Source of the DNA: Lamellibrachia satsuma | Taxonomy: Eukaryota > Annelida > Polychaeta > Sabellida > Siboglinidae | Length of the DNA: 64,000 nucleotides | Reading direction: 5' to 3' | Assembly: GCA_033239005.1 (NCBI GenBank) | Contig: BSQZ01000016.1 | Location: 713,031-777,030, forward strand | Part shown: positions 1 through 10,527 of the stretch, in pieces | Layout of the letters: the number at the start of each line of letters is the position of its first letter | Position numbering within the stretch: the stretch's first letter is position 1 | Made by a program: the position numbers and the translations under genes | Notes under the pieces: model-generated | What the model was told of the DNA's origin: nothing | Database searches by the model: none | Seen by the model: the letters and a program-made list of their open reading frames with translations, nothing else

Positions 1-772
1 ATGCGGTTACAATATCTCCGGTGACGCAAATGTGCACAAAGTTTATGCATATTTGGCCGGAAAAAAAACAAAATACATGGCGATCCGCGTACTTTTCTAG
101 GGACACCTTGGCTTCACATCGAGTAAAAAAATTGCTTCAGCGCTAAAAAAATATACTAGTGACTTTGTCACACTGCACTATTATTTGTTTTGAAATTTTT
201 TTGCCCCTATTCTGTTATTCGGCACAATATTATTATTAAATTTGACCGATTTGCCACCCTATACTATTATTTGGCCTATACGTTTATTTGGCACTCGAGA
301 ATAGTTGTCGTCACGCAAAACTGCCTGCATGTGCAACAGTCTGCAACCTTGTAAACTGTGATCTGCACTATTAGGCTTAAATTTTTCCAGGGGTCAATGA
401 CTCCTTGTTTCACCCTCCGGATTCATAATACAGCCCTTGGCAGGAGGCCATGTGACTCCCTGCATTAGAAGACAATCCAAATGTTAAACTGGCCAATTTT
501 AACAGCGCCTCATGGGATTGATCCGGGGAGCAGATAATCTTAAACCATTTTGTCTGCAGACTCCCACATATAAGTAGAGTAGAACCCCGGTTGATTCCCA
601 CCAATTTCCAATGTAAATCAATGCCTGACTAGGCAAGTTTATTGTCTAAACTTTAGTGATATACCTAGATAAAAATAATAATACATATGAAACATGTTTA
701 TTGCGTGCATTTTTAATATTGATCCAAATAGCCTCGAAAACATAAGTTTTCAGTGGCTGGAAATCTCTCCTT
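1..772. other. Non-genic left edge
   Basis: No coding exon or recognised repeat is seen in this AT-rich stretch. The one long frame, on the minus strand around 410-604, shows no domain. If the exon at 773-944 is real and its donor is used, the rest of that gene would lie here or beyond the left edge; I saw no matching exon. Confidence 0.4.
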
Positions 773-944
773 TCACTGGAAGCAAAAGGCGTGCGCCTTG
801 ACTATTATCTGCCTTACTTCTACCATTCTTTCCATCATCTTCTTCTCAACTATTGTCTTCAGCTTCGCTTTCATGTCAGCACTGCATTCTTCTTGACCAA
901 CGTGGGCGAGATACTTCTCGCGTATAATGCGATGTGTCAACCCA
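773..944 (-). CDS. Putative terminal or internal exon of an unidentified gene
   Basis: On the minus strand a TTTCAG acceptor at 945-950 is followed by an open frame of 57 codons including the TGA at 773-775, entered with one leftover base. The peptide is lysine- and methionine-rich and looks helical, for example KAKLKTIVEKKMMERMVE, and ends HAFCFQ. A good donor (GTAAGG) lies inside it, so the exon could instead stop at 818. Codon use and composition differ from the AT-rich flanks, which is why I call it an exon. I recognise no family. Upstream exons would lie to the right, beyond the LINE, but I could not find them. It could also be a chance frame. Confidence 0.35.
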
Positions 945-1141
945 CTGAAATGTAAATAACATGAATTTGGATTACCTTGATTGCGTAACTCATGTAACGT
1001 ACATAAATAGCTTAAATTGCATAAATTATGTAATTTACATAATAAACTTTGTAAATTGTGTAAATTATAAATATTTATACATTCGTTACATTTGAAATCT
1101 TCACTTTATAGAAAAGAGGGAGGTAGAAGAGGAAGATCAAA

Positions 1142-3016
1142 ATTAAGATTAACAAGATTTAACAAGATTTAACAAGATTTGCCATCCAAGCCAAAGGCCC
1201 AGATGGCAAGTGGACAAGGAAGCCATTGGCTTATCGAGAGTCCAACAATGTTCACCTACTTATAACCCGCCCTCCAGATATATGTGTCAACCTTGTTTTT
1301 AAACATATTCACGCTGCTAGCAGTTACACAATCTGTAGACAGTTTGTTCCATTCATTTACTGTCCTCTGTGAGAACGAGTACTTCCTGATATCCAATCTA
1401 CATTGATCCTTTACTAATTTTACCTCATGTCCTCTAGTTCTGCTATCCTTCTTGAGTGAGAAAAACATATTTCTATCAATATTTTCATACCCATTCAATA
1501 TCTTAAAAACTTCAATCTGATCTCCTCTTAACCTCCTTGTCTCTAGAGTTGTTAAACCACATTCTTTCAGGCGTTCTTCATAACTAAGGTCTCTAAGTTC
1601 TGGAATCATTTTAGTTGCTCTCCTTTGTATGCGTTCAAGCGTATCTATATCCTTCTTACGATTTGGTCTCCATGCTTGTATACAGTATTCTAAATGAGGT
1701 CTAACTATTGCTTTATAAAGAGGTATAATTAACTTTTTTCCCTTGTATGTTATGTTTCTTCTAATCAATCCAAGAATTTGATTACCCTTTGAAGCTGCAA
1801 TACCACACTGCTCTGAAACTTTCATATCAGCGCTTATTGTAACTCCTAAGTCCTTTTCTTTTACAGTAGTACCAAGAACAGTAGCTCCCATTTTATAGTT
1901 TACATTCAAGTTCCCATGTCCTGTATGTAGGCATTTACATTTCCCAAAATTGAACAGCATCTGCCATTTCTCAGACCATTTCACTAATCTGTCTAGATCG
2001 TTTTGTAAATGTTGTTTATCACCATCAGTATTAACCTTTCTAAACAGTTTTGTGTCGTCCGCAAATTTTAGTACGTTACTTGTTATACTGTCGTCCAAGT
2101 CATTGATATAAATTAAGAATAATATAGGTCCTAATACTGATCCTTGAGGTACCCCACTCAAAACCGATTTCCAATTTGAAACTTCGCCATCTACTACAAC
2201 TCGTTGTCTTCTGTCAGTCAGCCATTGTTCTATCCAGTCAGTTATGCTATCCCCGATACCATGGGCTTTTAATTTAAGTAGCAATCTTTGATGTGGCACT
2301 TTGTCAAAAGCTTTCTGAAAATCTAAGTAGATAATATCTACTGGCGATCCCTCGTCTATCCACTTAGTGATTTCTTCCAAAAAACATAACACATTTGTTA
2401 AGCATGACCTCGCTTTAAGGAATCCATGTTGAGATGAATTTAATAATTTATGCTTAACGAGGAAGTCCACCATATGGTCTTTAATTAACCTTTCTAATAA
2501 TTTACAAATCACTGACGTTAAACTCACTGGTCTGTAATTCTCTGACTTATTTCTCGAACCCTTTTTAAATAATGGTATGATGTTTGCTTCTTTCCATTCA
2601 AACGGAACAACTCCCTCTTTTAATGACAAGTTGAATACTCTTGCAAGTGGTATACTGATTTGATCTACTGTTTCCATTAGTAATTTTGGAGGAATCCTAT
2701 CCACTCCCGGTGATTTGTTATCCTTCATTGCCTTTATTTTCCTAGCTACCAATTCTGGAGTTACAACTAACGGTCCTAAATAGTCAGATTTAGTCCCCTG
2801 AAATTTAGCATCAGCAACTGGTAATGAACTAATATCTTCTTTTGTAAACACTGAACTGAAGTAACCATTTAGGTCTTCCGCCATTAAAAACCCCTGTGAT
2901 ATTATATTTCCAGCACTGTCTTCTAGAGGTCCAACCTTGTTTTGTTGGACCTGAGACTTATACTGCAGAAAGTCTCTAGAGTAGTGATAGCTCCTGGAAG
3001 AACTAATATAGGTCAT
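1142..3016 (-). mobile_element. 5'-truncated non-LTR retrotransposon (CR1/Jockey-like LINE)
   Basis: The element reads on the minus strand. Its 3' end carries three tandem copies of a 10-bp tail unit (AACAAGATTT on the plus strand, 1151-1180), then a roughly 70-bp 3' end that recurs as short stubs elsewhere in the window (9.0, 12.2, 31.7, 54.8, 56.9 and 63.5 kb). The body encodes a reverse transcriptase. The 5' end is missing: homology stops at about 3016 against a (GT)n run, so the endonuclease half is absent. Truncation at the 5' end with a tandem 3' tail is what target-primed reverse transcription produces. The uninterrupted frame suggests recent insertion. Confidence 0.9.
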
Positions 3017-3052
3017 ACATGTGTGTGTGTGTGTGTGTGTGTGCGTGTGCAT
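1256..3052 (-). CDS. LINE ORF2 fragment: reverse transcriptase and C-terminal region
   Basis: A 598-codon frame with no internal stop. The first ~12 residues are His-Thr repeats read from the (GT)n microsatellite and are not part of the protein. Reverse transcriptase motifs are clear: NYRPVSL near residues 172-178, LDFQKAFD at 243-250 (catalytic Asp), SGVPQGSVLGP at 299-309 and FADDTK at 330-335 (catalytic DD pair). A C-terminal segment with several Arg/Lys and Trp residues follows, as in CR1-like LINEs. The apurinic-type endonuclease that normally precedes the RT is missing, so this copy cannot move by itself. The family assignment is by motif style, not by search. Confidence 0.9.
   Translation of the reverse strand: MHTHTHTHTHTCMTYISSSRSYHYSRDFLQYKSQVQQNKVGPLEDSAGNIISQGFLMAEDLNGYFSSVFTKEDISSLPVADAKFQGTKSDYLGPLVVTPELVARKIKAMKDNKSPGVDRIPPKLLMETVDQISIPLARVFNLSLKEGVVPFEWKEANIIPLFKKGSRNKSENYRPVSLTSVICKLLERLIKDHMVDFLVKHKLLNSSQHGFLKARSCLTNVLCFLEEITKWIDEGSPVDIIYLDFQKAFDKVPHQRLLLKLKAHGIGDSITDWIEQWLTDRRQRVVVDGEVSNWKSVLSGVPQGSVLGPILFLIYINDLDDSITSNVLKFADDTKLFRKVNTDGDKQHLQNDLDRLVKWSEKWQMLFNFGKCKCLHTGHGNLNVNYKMGATVLGTTVKEKDLGVTISADMKVSEQCGIAASKGNQILGLIRRNITYKGKKLIIPLYKAIVRPHLEYCIQAWRPNRKKDIDTLERIQRRATKMIPELRDLSYEERLKECGLTTLETRRLRGDQIEVFKILNGYENIDRNMFFSLKKDSRTRGHEVKLVKDQCRLDIRKYSFSQRTVNEWNKLSTDCVTASSVNMFKNKVDTYIWRAGYK
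3017..3048. repeat. (GT)n microsatellite at the LINE 5' junction
   Basis: A run of GT dinucleotides with one GC variation sits exactly where LINE homology ends. It is either the pre-existing target or was gained at insertion. Confidence 0.85.
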
Positions 3053-3529
3053 GCAATTTATTTGGTGTATAAATGTGAAAATAAATAAACAAAGCTCAAG
3101 AGCCCTGGGCCTTGGTACATGACAAGATTTTAGAAATTAGGGCTAGAATGAACAACTTGTCTTATTTTTATATTAAATTTTATATAATACTTGTTATTCT
3201 TTCTACGTGTACTTTTCATGCCAACATGTTTGTTTACGTTTTCGAAGAGCGGCGATTTCTGTACATGTATTTACTTGTATTTGATGTGTACTAGTTGGCG
3301 TCAAATTCAACCTACTTAGTGTTAATAGAATATGCCATTTTCACAAAAATATGAAGAAACATTTATATCAATTCATTAACAGCTACTTCATCAATTCAAT
3401 GCAAACAAATTATTAGAAAAGTTGTTTTGAGTGAAAAAATTACGAATATTTACTAGCTCTGGTAGAATTTAGGAATAAGTTGAATTTGATGCCAGCGACT
3501 ATATATTAATAATTATATATATATAAAAT
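3053..3529. other. AT-rich spacer without recognisable gene
   Basis: AT-rich sequence with a short ATATAT run near 3520. A 60-codon plus-strand frame at 3112-3294 has no domain. Confidence 0.5.
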
Positions 3530-4930
3530 ATATTTTTGCCTAAGACTATCTGTCGCCCTCAACGTAAAGGGTGACATTGCTATTCAAATTGTTTTCAACT
3601 GTGTATGTTTTAGTTAACAGGTTGGATTTTTTTATAACATTGTGCGTGTTTCATTTAATCCATTTCAGATGCGTCAGAGAGTAGTGACGATGGTGCGCCA
3701 CCAATCATTGAAAATCTTGCAGCTGCCAGATACAACAGTGGTGCGCCATGTTTACCACACACTAGAAGCCAGAAGACCTGCATTTTGGACATTTGAGTCG
3801 GCAGTGGTAGGACTTAATTCAATGAGATAAGCATTCTCATATTTTGTCAATTATATCTTAATCTGCATCGGAACAGTTTGACAGCTGACAGGTCATAGGA
3901 CCAAAATGGCGGCACCTATGAGACATACCGCTGTATGCAGAGATACTGACAGAGAGACGTACTGACTTCTACTTCCATGGGTTTGTATCTGCAGAGACAC
4001 TATTAAGTATCTACACAACATAGGGCAAGACAAGCTGAACAACTTGATTAGTCATTACAGGGTGAATGGGTTAACATCACACACGTTCACCAAGAAGTCG
4101 AAGAAGGTGAGTTTAATTATTATAGTGATTATAACTATTTTGTTTTATGGTACTAATATGTATATATGTTTGAAAATTAAATAAATTTTTTTGTAAAATT
4201 ACGTATATTCCGTTTTATTTATTGAATGTGTTTTTGTGGTACCAAGGCAACAGATTAACAATAACAATGGCAGGTGTGTGAAACTGCGGAAAAATATTTT
4301 CACAGATAAGTCGCAAGATCCAGATGCCATTAACCATAAAATATTTTTGTCTAAGACTATCTTTCACCCTCAACGTAGGATGATATTGCTATTCAAATTG
4401 TTTCTTCAACTGACTATGCTTTAGTTAACCAGTTAGATTTTTTATAACAGCGTGTTTCGTTTAATCCATTTCAGATGCGTCAGAGAGTAGTGACGATGAT
4501 GCGCCACCAATCATTGAGAATCTTGTTGACAGCCTCGGGTTGGAGCTGGATCCAGAAAACGCAGCTGACGTGGCTTTTCAATGCAGCTGGAAATACAACA
4601 GTGGTGCGCCATGCACCACATACTTCAAGCCAGAAGACCTGCAGAACGTTCGATTCAGATTCCTCGAATTATCTCGTGAAGAGCTGGACGTTGCCATCTT
4701 GGCAAAATCGTCTTGTGGCATACACCTGACAGCGACGACATCAAAATCACATAAGAAGCAACAAAGTCAGCGAAAGACCCAACGTACTGACTTCTACTTC
4801 CATGGGTTTTGTATCTGCAGAGAGACCATTAAGTATCTACACAACATAGGGCAAGACAAGCTGAACAACTTGATTAGTCATTACAGGGTGAATGGGGTTA
4901 AACCTCGTGTACACAAAAACTCAAAGCGGA
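3530..4930 (+). repeat. Internal tandem duplication at the 5' end of the transposase relic
   Basis: The block at about 3530-4110 matches about 4343-4930 in order. It comprises an intron-like lead ending in ATTTCAG, the start of the coding part (ATGCGTCAGAGAG), and a later coding part beginning TGACTTCTACTTCCATGGG. The left copy lacks about 200 bp between the two coding parts and carries more changes. The right copy continues into the rest of the transposase-like gene. Confidence 0.75.
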
Positions 4931-6297
4931 GGCCCCGTCATGCCCTAAGTCTGCAGGAAACCAGAACAGTGGTTGATTTTATCCTGAATTTTGCAGAAGT
5001 GCACTGCATAGTCCTGCCTGGTTGAACGCCCGGACACTGGAAAACAGATGTGAAACTGTTGCCCTCAAATTGCAGCAAAAAGAAGGTGTATGATAGCTGC
5101 CTGTGAGTTCAGTAGAGTACGTAAAGTAGCTCTCCGCAAGTTCCGCCTTCTGTGGCAACAGCTGGTGCCTTATGTCACCACACTGCGACCTGCCACTGAC
5201 TTGTGTTGGTACTGCCAGAAGAACTCTAGCAGAATCATGCAGTCTGCCAATTTACCTGATCACGAGAAAAATGCACCCATCAAAGAGGCAGAGATACATC
5301 TGCATCAAGCAAGTCTTGAACGTACTCTGTACAGAGATATTACTAAACTATCCTCAGCAAATCTTCAGCTTGGTTCTGAAATTGGCCCACCAGCCAGGTC
5401 CAATCTACTTCAAAACACCCAGAAAATGTGGACTTCTCGCCATATGTTGTGAAGCTTTTCCAAAGCAGGTTAATTTCCTAATTGATGAATCAGTTACTAT
5501 ACTACTACTTTGATCACTATGGGTTAGGGGAGACAGACGTGCATCTTCATGCAGACAATTGTGCTGGCCAAAACAAAACCTCATGCATGATTTGGTACCT
5601 CCTGTGGCGTGTTTTTGACCGGCAAACATAATTCCATCAAGCTTTCATTCCTTTTAACAGGGCATACTAAATTCAGCTGTGACTGGTGTTTTGGGTTAAT
5701 GAAACGTGTTTATCGTAAAACAGATGTCAATTGTTTGAATGATATTGCAGAAGTTGTCAACCAGTCATCCCATGTTCATGTTCCACAGTTGTGTGGCACG
5801 GAAGACGGTCACATCATAGTTCCGATCTATGACTGGATCGCCTACCTTGCCAATTTCTTTCACAGAATGACAGATATCAAGAAATACCATCATTTTGAAT
5901 TCAGAGAAAGTTGTAATGATGTAATGCTCTGTGAATTTTCAGACACAGATGTTAGTCAACAGAAATTGGTGAAATGTGCTCCACCTGTAGCGGGTATGCC
6001 CCTTGTCATCCAACCAAAGGGCTTAGACCCTAAACGCCAGTAGTATCTCTAGATTCTCTACCAAGAAATAAGGCAGTTTGTTCCAGAAACATTCCAGGAC
6101 ATTGTTACTCCAGTACCAAATGTCCCCAAACCTGGAACTGTAACTGCTCAGAATGACAGTGAGACAAGTGATGAAAGCAATGATGACACTGCATCCCCTC
6201 CCCCTAAATGTAGTCGAGGCAGAGGCCGTGGTCGAGGCAGAGGCTGAGGTCGAGGCCAGATTCGATGTTGTGGCAGACCCAAGAAACTGCAGTTATG
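4475..6297 (+). pseudogene. Broken DUF7869-like transposase-derived gene
   Basis: Conceptual reading with frame changes gives a protein of about 600 residues. It has an acidic N-terminus (DASESSDDDAPP), a region with HGFCICRETIKYLHNIG, a basic stretch (NSKRRPRH), a Cys pair (CWYC near 5200), then HADNCAGQNKT (about 5550-5580) and TGHTKFSCDWCFGLMKR (about 5660-5705). The last two resemble the conserved core of DUF7869 proteins, many of which look transposon-derived. The C-terminus is Arg/Gly-rich (about 6210-6250). At least a stop near 5023, frame shifts near 5450 and 5620, and stops near 6040 and 6245 break it. An acceptor-like ATTTCAG precedes it at 4467-4474, so the ancestor had an upstream exon. 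The DUF assignment is from memory of the motif and would need a profile search. Confidence 0.65.
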
Positions 6298-6300
6298 AAA

Positions 6301-7720
6301 TGACATTCTCATTCTAATGTATATGTTAACTTGACATAACAACTCACCAAACATAATCAAGAAGAAACTTTTGAACAGACGACAGTTGTACTTCGCACGT
6401 AGTTACGTTTCTAAATTTAGAACATTTTTTTATCTAAAATTCCTGTTGTCATGTCATAATAATAACAGACCAAAGAAACCAATATTACGATGAATGTTCA
6501 TGTGATGCACTGTATATATGTTATATTGAAATGACATTTGTCCAGAATGACCAACAATTATGGTACATATGTATTTGTGCGTATATATTTGTTCAGAATG
6601 TCTACATAGTGTTTTCTCAGAATCATATTTCTCGAACCGTACCTATATTTTGATGTTAAACATGTGATATCTCTGTTAATAATTGCCCAATTTGGAAAAA
6701 TTTAAGTGTCCTGTAATCCTCAGAGTCAGAGAAAAAACAGAAACAACATTCTGACCATCATGTGAAGGGTTTCTCATGCCGCCACACACATATATATATA
6801 TATTATATGTGGACTTTGTCTGAAAATAAACTTTTATTATAATGTGTTCGACTATTAAAGAATACTACTTAGTTTTACTGATTATGGGTATTATGATAAC
6901 GTGAAACGATCTCAATGAATTTGCAAATCAAAATCACGCACTCTGTAAAGATGGGCGATAATGTGCTATTCTCGCGTTTATGCACGGACTGCGTTTTAAA
7001 TCGGATTGTTGCAAGACTAGAGTGCAGGTTGCTTCTACATTACCACCTGTTCTTATATATTTACCTTAAATCAGTCGATGACTTGAACAGTTTATTGACA
7101 TATTTCTCCATCACTGCAACTAAATTTCTAGAATACCGCGGGAAAATCGGAAGCTGCTTAACAGAAATTAAGGGACCGTTTCAGATTTCGTGCATGCAAA
7201 TTTCTTCTTCTTCCTGTGAAAGACTGTACTCCTTAGGAGCGTCTTAATGCGTACCTTGCAATTATACACCTGTTGATATTGTGTGGTCTAGATGAACAAA
7301 ACACTTTATTTACCTTATTGTGTACAATGGTGATTTTTCTATCTTAGTTATTTATTTTTAATTATTTATTACATGTTAACTTGTTTCAATTCATACTTGT
7401 GTGAATGTCTGTTTTTTAACCTGAAATTAAGGCATTATTGTTAATTCCTGTGTGTCGCATGAACGAAATGCTTAAATGCTTATGTTGTTCTGGGAAATAT
7501 AAAATAAAACTTGATTTATTGTCACCGTTACATTGGATATATTTATAATAACGTATTTTATATAGCACCAGATACGATACAGTCCACAGTGCTTTACAGA
7601 CAAGATACTGAAAATACATTAAAAATAATACATTGTAATAAAAACACTTGTTGTATCATAGATCAAATTATATATACTATTTTGCTATAAAATAGTAATA
7701 ATAATTAAGATGGGCATATA
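6301..7720. other. Non-genic stretch, possible transposon flank
   Basis: AT-rich DNA with a short (TA)n run near 6790 and an unassigned 110-codon plus-strand frame (6915-7247) without recognisable motifs. The first ~500 bp may be the 3' end of the transposase relic. Confidence 0.4.
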
Positions 7721-7944
7721 AATATAAACGTGGATCATAGGAAAAAGTAGCATCATGACATATATAATATCATATAAATATAAACGTGGATCATAGGAAA
7801 AAGTAGCATCATGACATATATAATATCATATAAATATAAACGTGGATCATAGGAAAAAGTAGCATCATGACATATATAATATCATATAAATATAAACGTG
7901 GATCATAGGAAAAAGTAGCATCATGACATATATAATATCATATA
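7721..7944 (+). repeat. 56-bp tandem repeat, four near-identical copies
   Basis: The unit beginning AATATAAACGTGGATCATAG recurs at 7721, 7777, 7833 and 7889, a period of exactly 56 bp. Copies are almost identical, indicating recent expansion. It is non-coding. Confidence 0.95.
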
Positions 7945-8971
7945 ATAAAATAAATTAGGTTAAAAAATACAGACATACACACACACAAACAAGCACACAC
8001 AGTCATACACAGACATACGCAATCATACTTTGGCCAGTGCGATTGTAATTCAGAATTTCAGGTGCTAATCAAATATGTACCGATTATGAAAACAGTACAC
8101 TTTTTTGGGGAGGTTAGACTAAAAGAGAGGCAAGGCAGACTGACAACCATTTTGTGGTCATTTCGATCTTTTATTCCTCCAATTTGTGCGTACAGTTTGA
8201 AAATATTTCGTTCTGTTAATTTTACATATTTTGTCATGATCATGGCTGCACAGTTCTTCCACGTGATGTATAAATGTGTCGCAGTCCACCCCATTAACTC
8301 GAGCAGAAAGGGTGGACCAGAAAATATACAAGTATTACAGAACCCAGAGAAACGTGTTGTTACAATCATTACAAGTCACAAATAAAACCAACTTCCATAT
8401 TGTAAGCACAATTTGGACTAATAAATTACTTGAGGACAACACAACAAAGTTCTGCCCAGCATATATATAATAGTCCGCCTTTGTGTGGACCCACTTTTTG
8501 GAAATGTTGCTTTGAATACTACTAATTTCACACAAACTAGCAATACAAAATAAATACAAAAGTACAACATAAATACTGTACACACATAAGTATGACAAAA
8601 GCATTATAACTGGATTTTTAGGTTTATTTACAAGAAATAACATGTCATATTAATCAGAATTTACATGCACATCAGAGGCAGAAAACACGTACTGTAGTAG
8701 AAACTATCTTCAGAAACAGTTCCTCATAATAATACAATTTTCAGAAACAGATCCTCATATTAATGGTCTACAGAAACAGATCCTCATCAATACCTGAGAA
8801 GACACTATCTTGAAACAAGTTCTAAAATCAAAGATGAATCGAAATGGAAAAAAGTATTGCGACAACATATAGGTGATGATATAACAGATGTTAATGTAAA
8901 GCAGTTAACAGATGCAAGGTGAGTGTAGCACTCTTTGTGAAGAACACCTACAAAAGACAAAGAGTTTCTGA
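7945..8971. other. Non-genic stretch with short repeats
   Basis: Contains a CA-rich segment (7975-8020), overlapping ~100-codon frames on both strands at 8058-8385 with no domain, and three imperfect copies of CAGAAACAG(A/T)TCCTCAT at about 8695-8795. Confidence 0.4.
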
Positions 8972-9345
8972 AGAGGATATCAAATTGAAGTTTTTAAGAT
9001 ATTGAACGAGTATGAAAATATTGCTAGAAATATGTTTTTTTTACTTATGAAAGATAGTAGAACCAGAGGACATGAGGTAAGATTAGTAAAGGATCAGTGT
9101 AGATTGGATATCAGGAAGTACTAGTTCTCACAGAGGACAATAAATTAATGGAACAGATTATCTACAAATTGTGTAAATGCTAGCAGCGTGAATATGTTTA
9201 AAAACAAAACTGACAAATATCTCAGAAGGGCGGGTTACACATGGATGAATAATTGTTGGACTCTTGATCAGTCAATGGCTTCCTTGTCAACTTGCCATCT
9301 GGATCTTTTGTCTTGGATGGCAATCTAATTATATCTTGTGATCGT
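8972..9345 (+). mobile_element. 3' fragment of the same LINE family, plus orientation
   Basis: Translation resembles the last ~90 residues of the LINE at 1256-3052, such as the equivalents of IEVFKILN, SRTRGHEV and NMFKNK, but with several stops. It continues into the shared 3' end (GGCTTCCTTGTC..TTGCCATCTGG and TTGGATGGCAATCT). A 5'-truncated, decayed copy. Confidence 0.85.
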
Positions 9346-9673
9346 TAAATGTTTGCTATGCTACCAAAATGGGGTGTTACCAGAGCATCATTTATTTATT
9401 TTGCTTTTTGCAAGTCTTTTTTTGTTTTTTTAAAGCACAAAATAAAAATGTATTGTTCAAGACAAACTATGCTTATATGAAAAATGTCCCTGTGTATTCT
9501 GGGAAAGTTCTTCTGCTCTGCACTGTACAACACAGTCTCTAAAAGATTTCACAATGAAAATTTTACGGGAATTGAAATTAAATACAAATCATGCCAAATG
9601 CTGCCATTTTATGACCAGATGGGTTTCTACTAAATATTATCTCCCATAACTATAATTTTATTTATTAATATAA

Positions 9674-9838
9674 CATATTCAACCTAATAAGCATACAGTA
9701 CACTTGAAAAAAAATGTCAAGGAATCTGTTCTTATAAGCATATACCAAAATGTGTTTCTCTAGGCAATAAAGTAATTGTTTAACACTAACAACTGAAAAG
9801 TTGTGCCAACTGTTTAACACCAGATGGCAATGCATCGC
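9674..9838 (-). mobile_element. Partial MITE-like element (copy 1)
   Basis: Begins with the terminal motif ATTCAACCTAATAAGCATAC and contains GTTTAACACCAGATGGC, both shared with copies at 21.2, 38.1, 47.5 and 54.2 kb. The far end is lost. Confidence 0.65.
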
Positions 9839-10350
9839 AAAATCAATATCACAACTGTAGCTGATGGGAAAGTATTCTTGCCTACCAGGTTTTTAATTAA
9901 CTGTACCTTATTTAACTGTCTGGCACATGATTGAATGTAAACCCAGAAGTTGCACACACACAGTGGGCTGAATAAAATCACTTTGAGCCAGAGCAATTTG
10001 AGTCATTTAATCAGCATCAAATTTTAATACAGCAAGAATAGGAATGATTCCGTGCCAGACAATATATTTGATTCTACTAAATGGCCAGATTCTTTTAACC
10101 GTGATTATGTTAGCAGAGTCCACTGTATCTAAAAAAAGAACTCCTTATAATCCTTGCCAGATCTGTTATGTCAAATGTTTCCATATCCCAGACTGAGAAT
10201 TAAACATCAGTCTTATACTCCCACATAAAAAAATTGAGGTGGGGTGTAGGTGTGTGTGGGATAAAAAGACTGTGTACAATTCATTTTACGATTTAAGTTT
10301 GAAATTATTTCTTCAAATGTGAGTACTCTCACTTATTGGCAGCATCACAT
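9839..10350. other. Region downstream of ANAPC7
   Basis: No coding signal. Probably holds part of the ANAPC7 3' UTR and flank. I could not place a convincing polyadenylation signal close to the stop codon. Confidence 0.4.
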
Positions 10351-10408
10351 CCACTAGGTGGCAGCATCACATTCACCAGGGGGCATCACCACTCTCACCA
10401 GGTGGCAG
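10351..10408 (+). promoter_or_regulatory. Three CTCF-like motifs at 22-bp spacing
   Basis: CCACTAGGTGGCAG at 10351-10364, TCACCAGGGGGCAT at 10373-10386 and TCACCAGGTGGCAG at 10395-10408 each match the core of the bilaterian CTCF binding motif (CCASYAGRKGGCR) fully or with one or two changes. The three starts are exactly 22 bp apart and share orientation. They lie about 120 bp past the ANAPC7 stop codon. The match is seen in the sequence; binding is inferred. The block is a degenerate tandem repeat, so the similarity could be a by-product of repeat composition. Confidence 0.55.
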
Positions 10409-10527
10409 CTCCACATGCAGCAAACAATACAGTTGAATTGGCAAACATAATTGTTACGTAATATGTAGCACATATCAGCAATTGTATCTACAGAGTGTCA
10501 AATGTCATTGTTGACACCAAATGTATG

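Noticed and set aside
1256..3052. Treating the His-Thr start as the true N-terminus of the LINE protein
   Set aside because: Those codons come from the (GT)n tract; the element is 5'-truncated.
8058..8385. Overlapping ~105-codon frames on both strands
   Set aside because: No domain, no splice context; mirrored frames of one low-complexity stretch.
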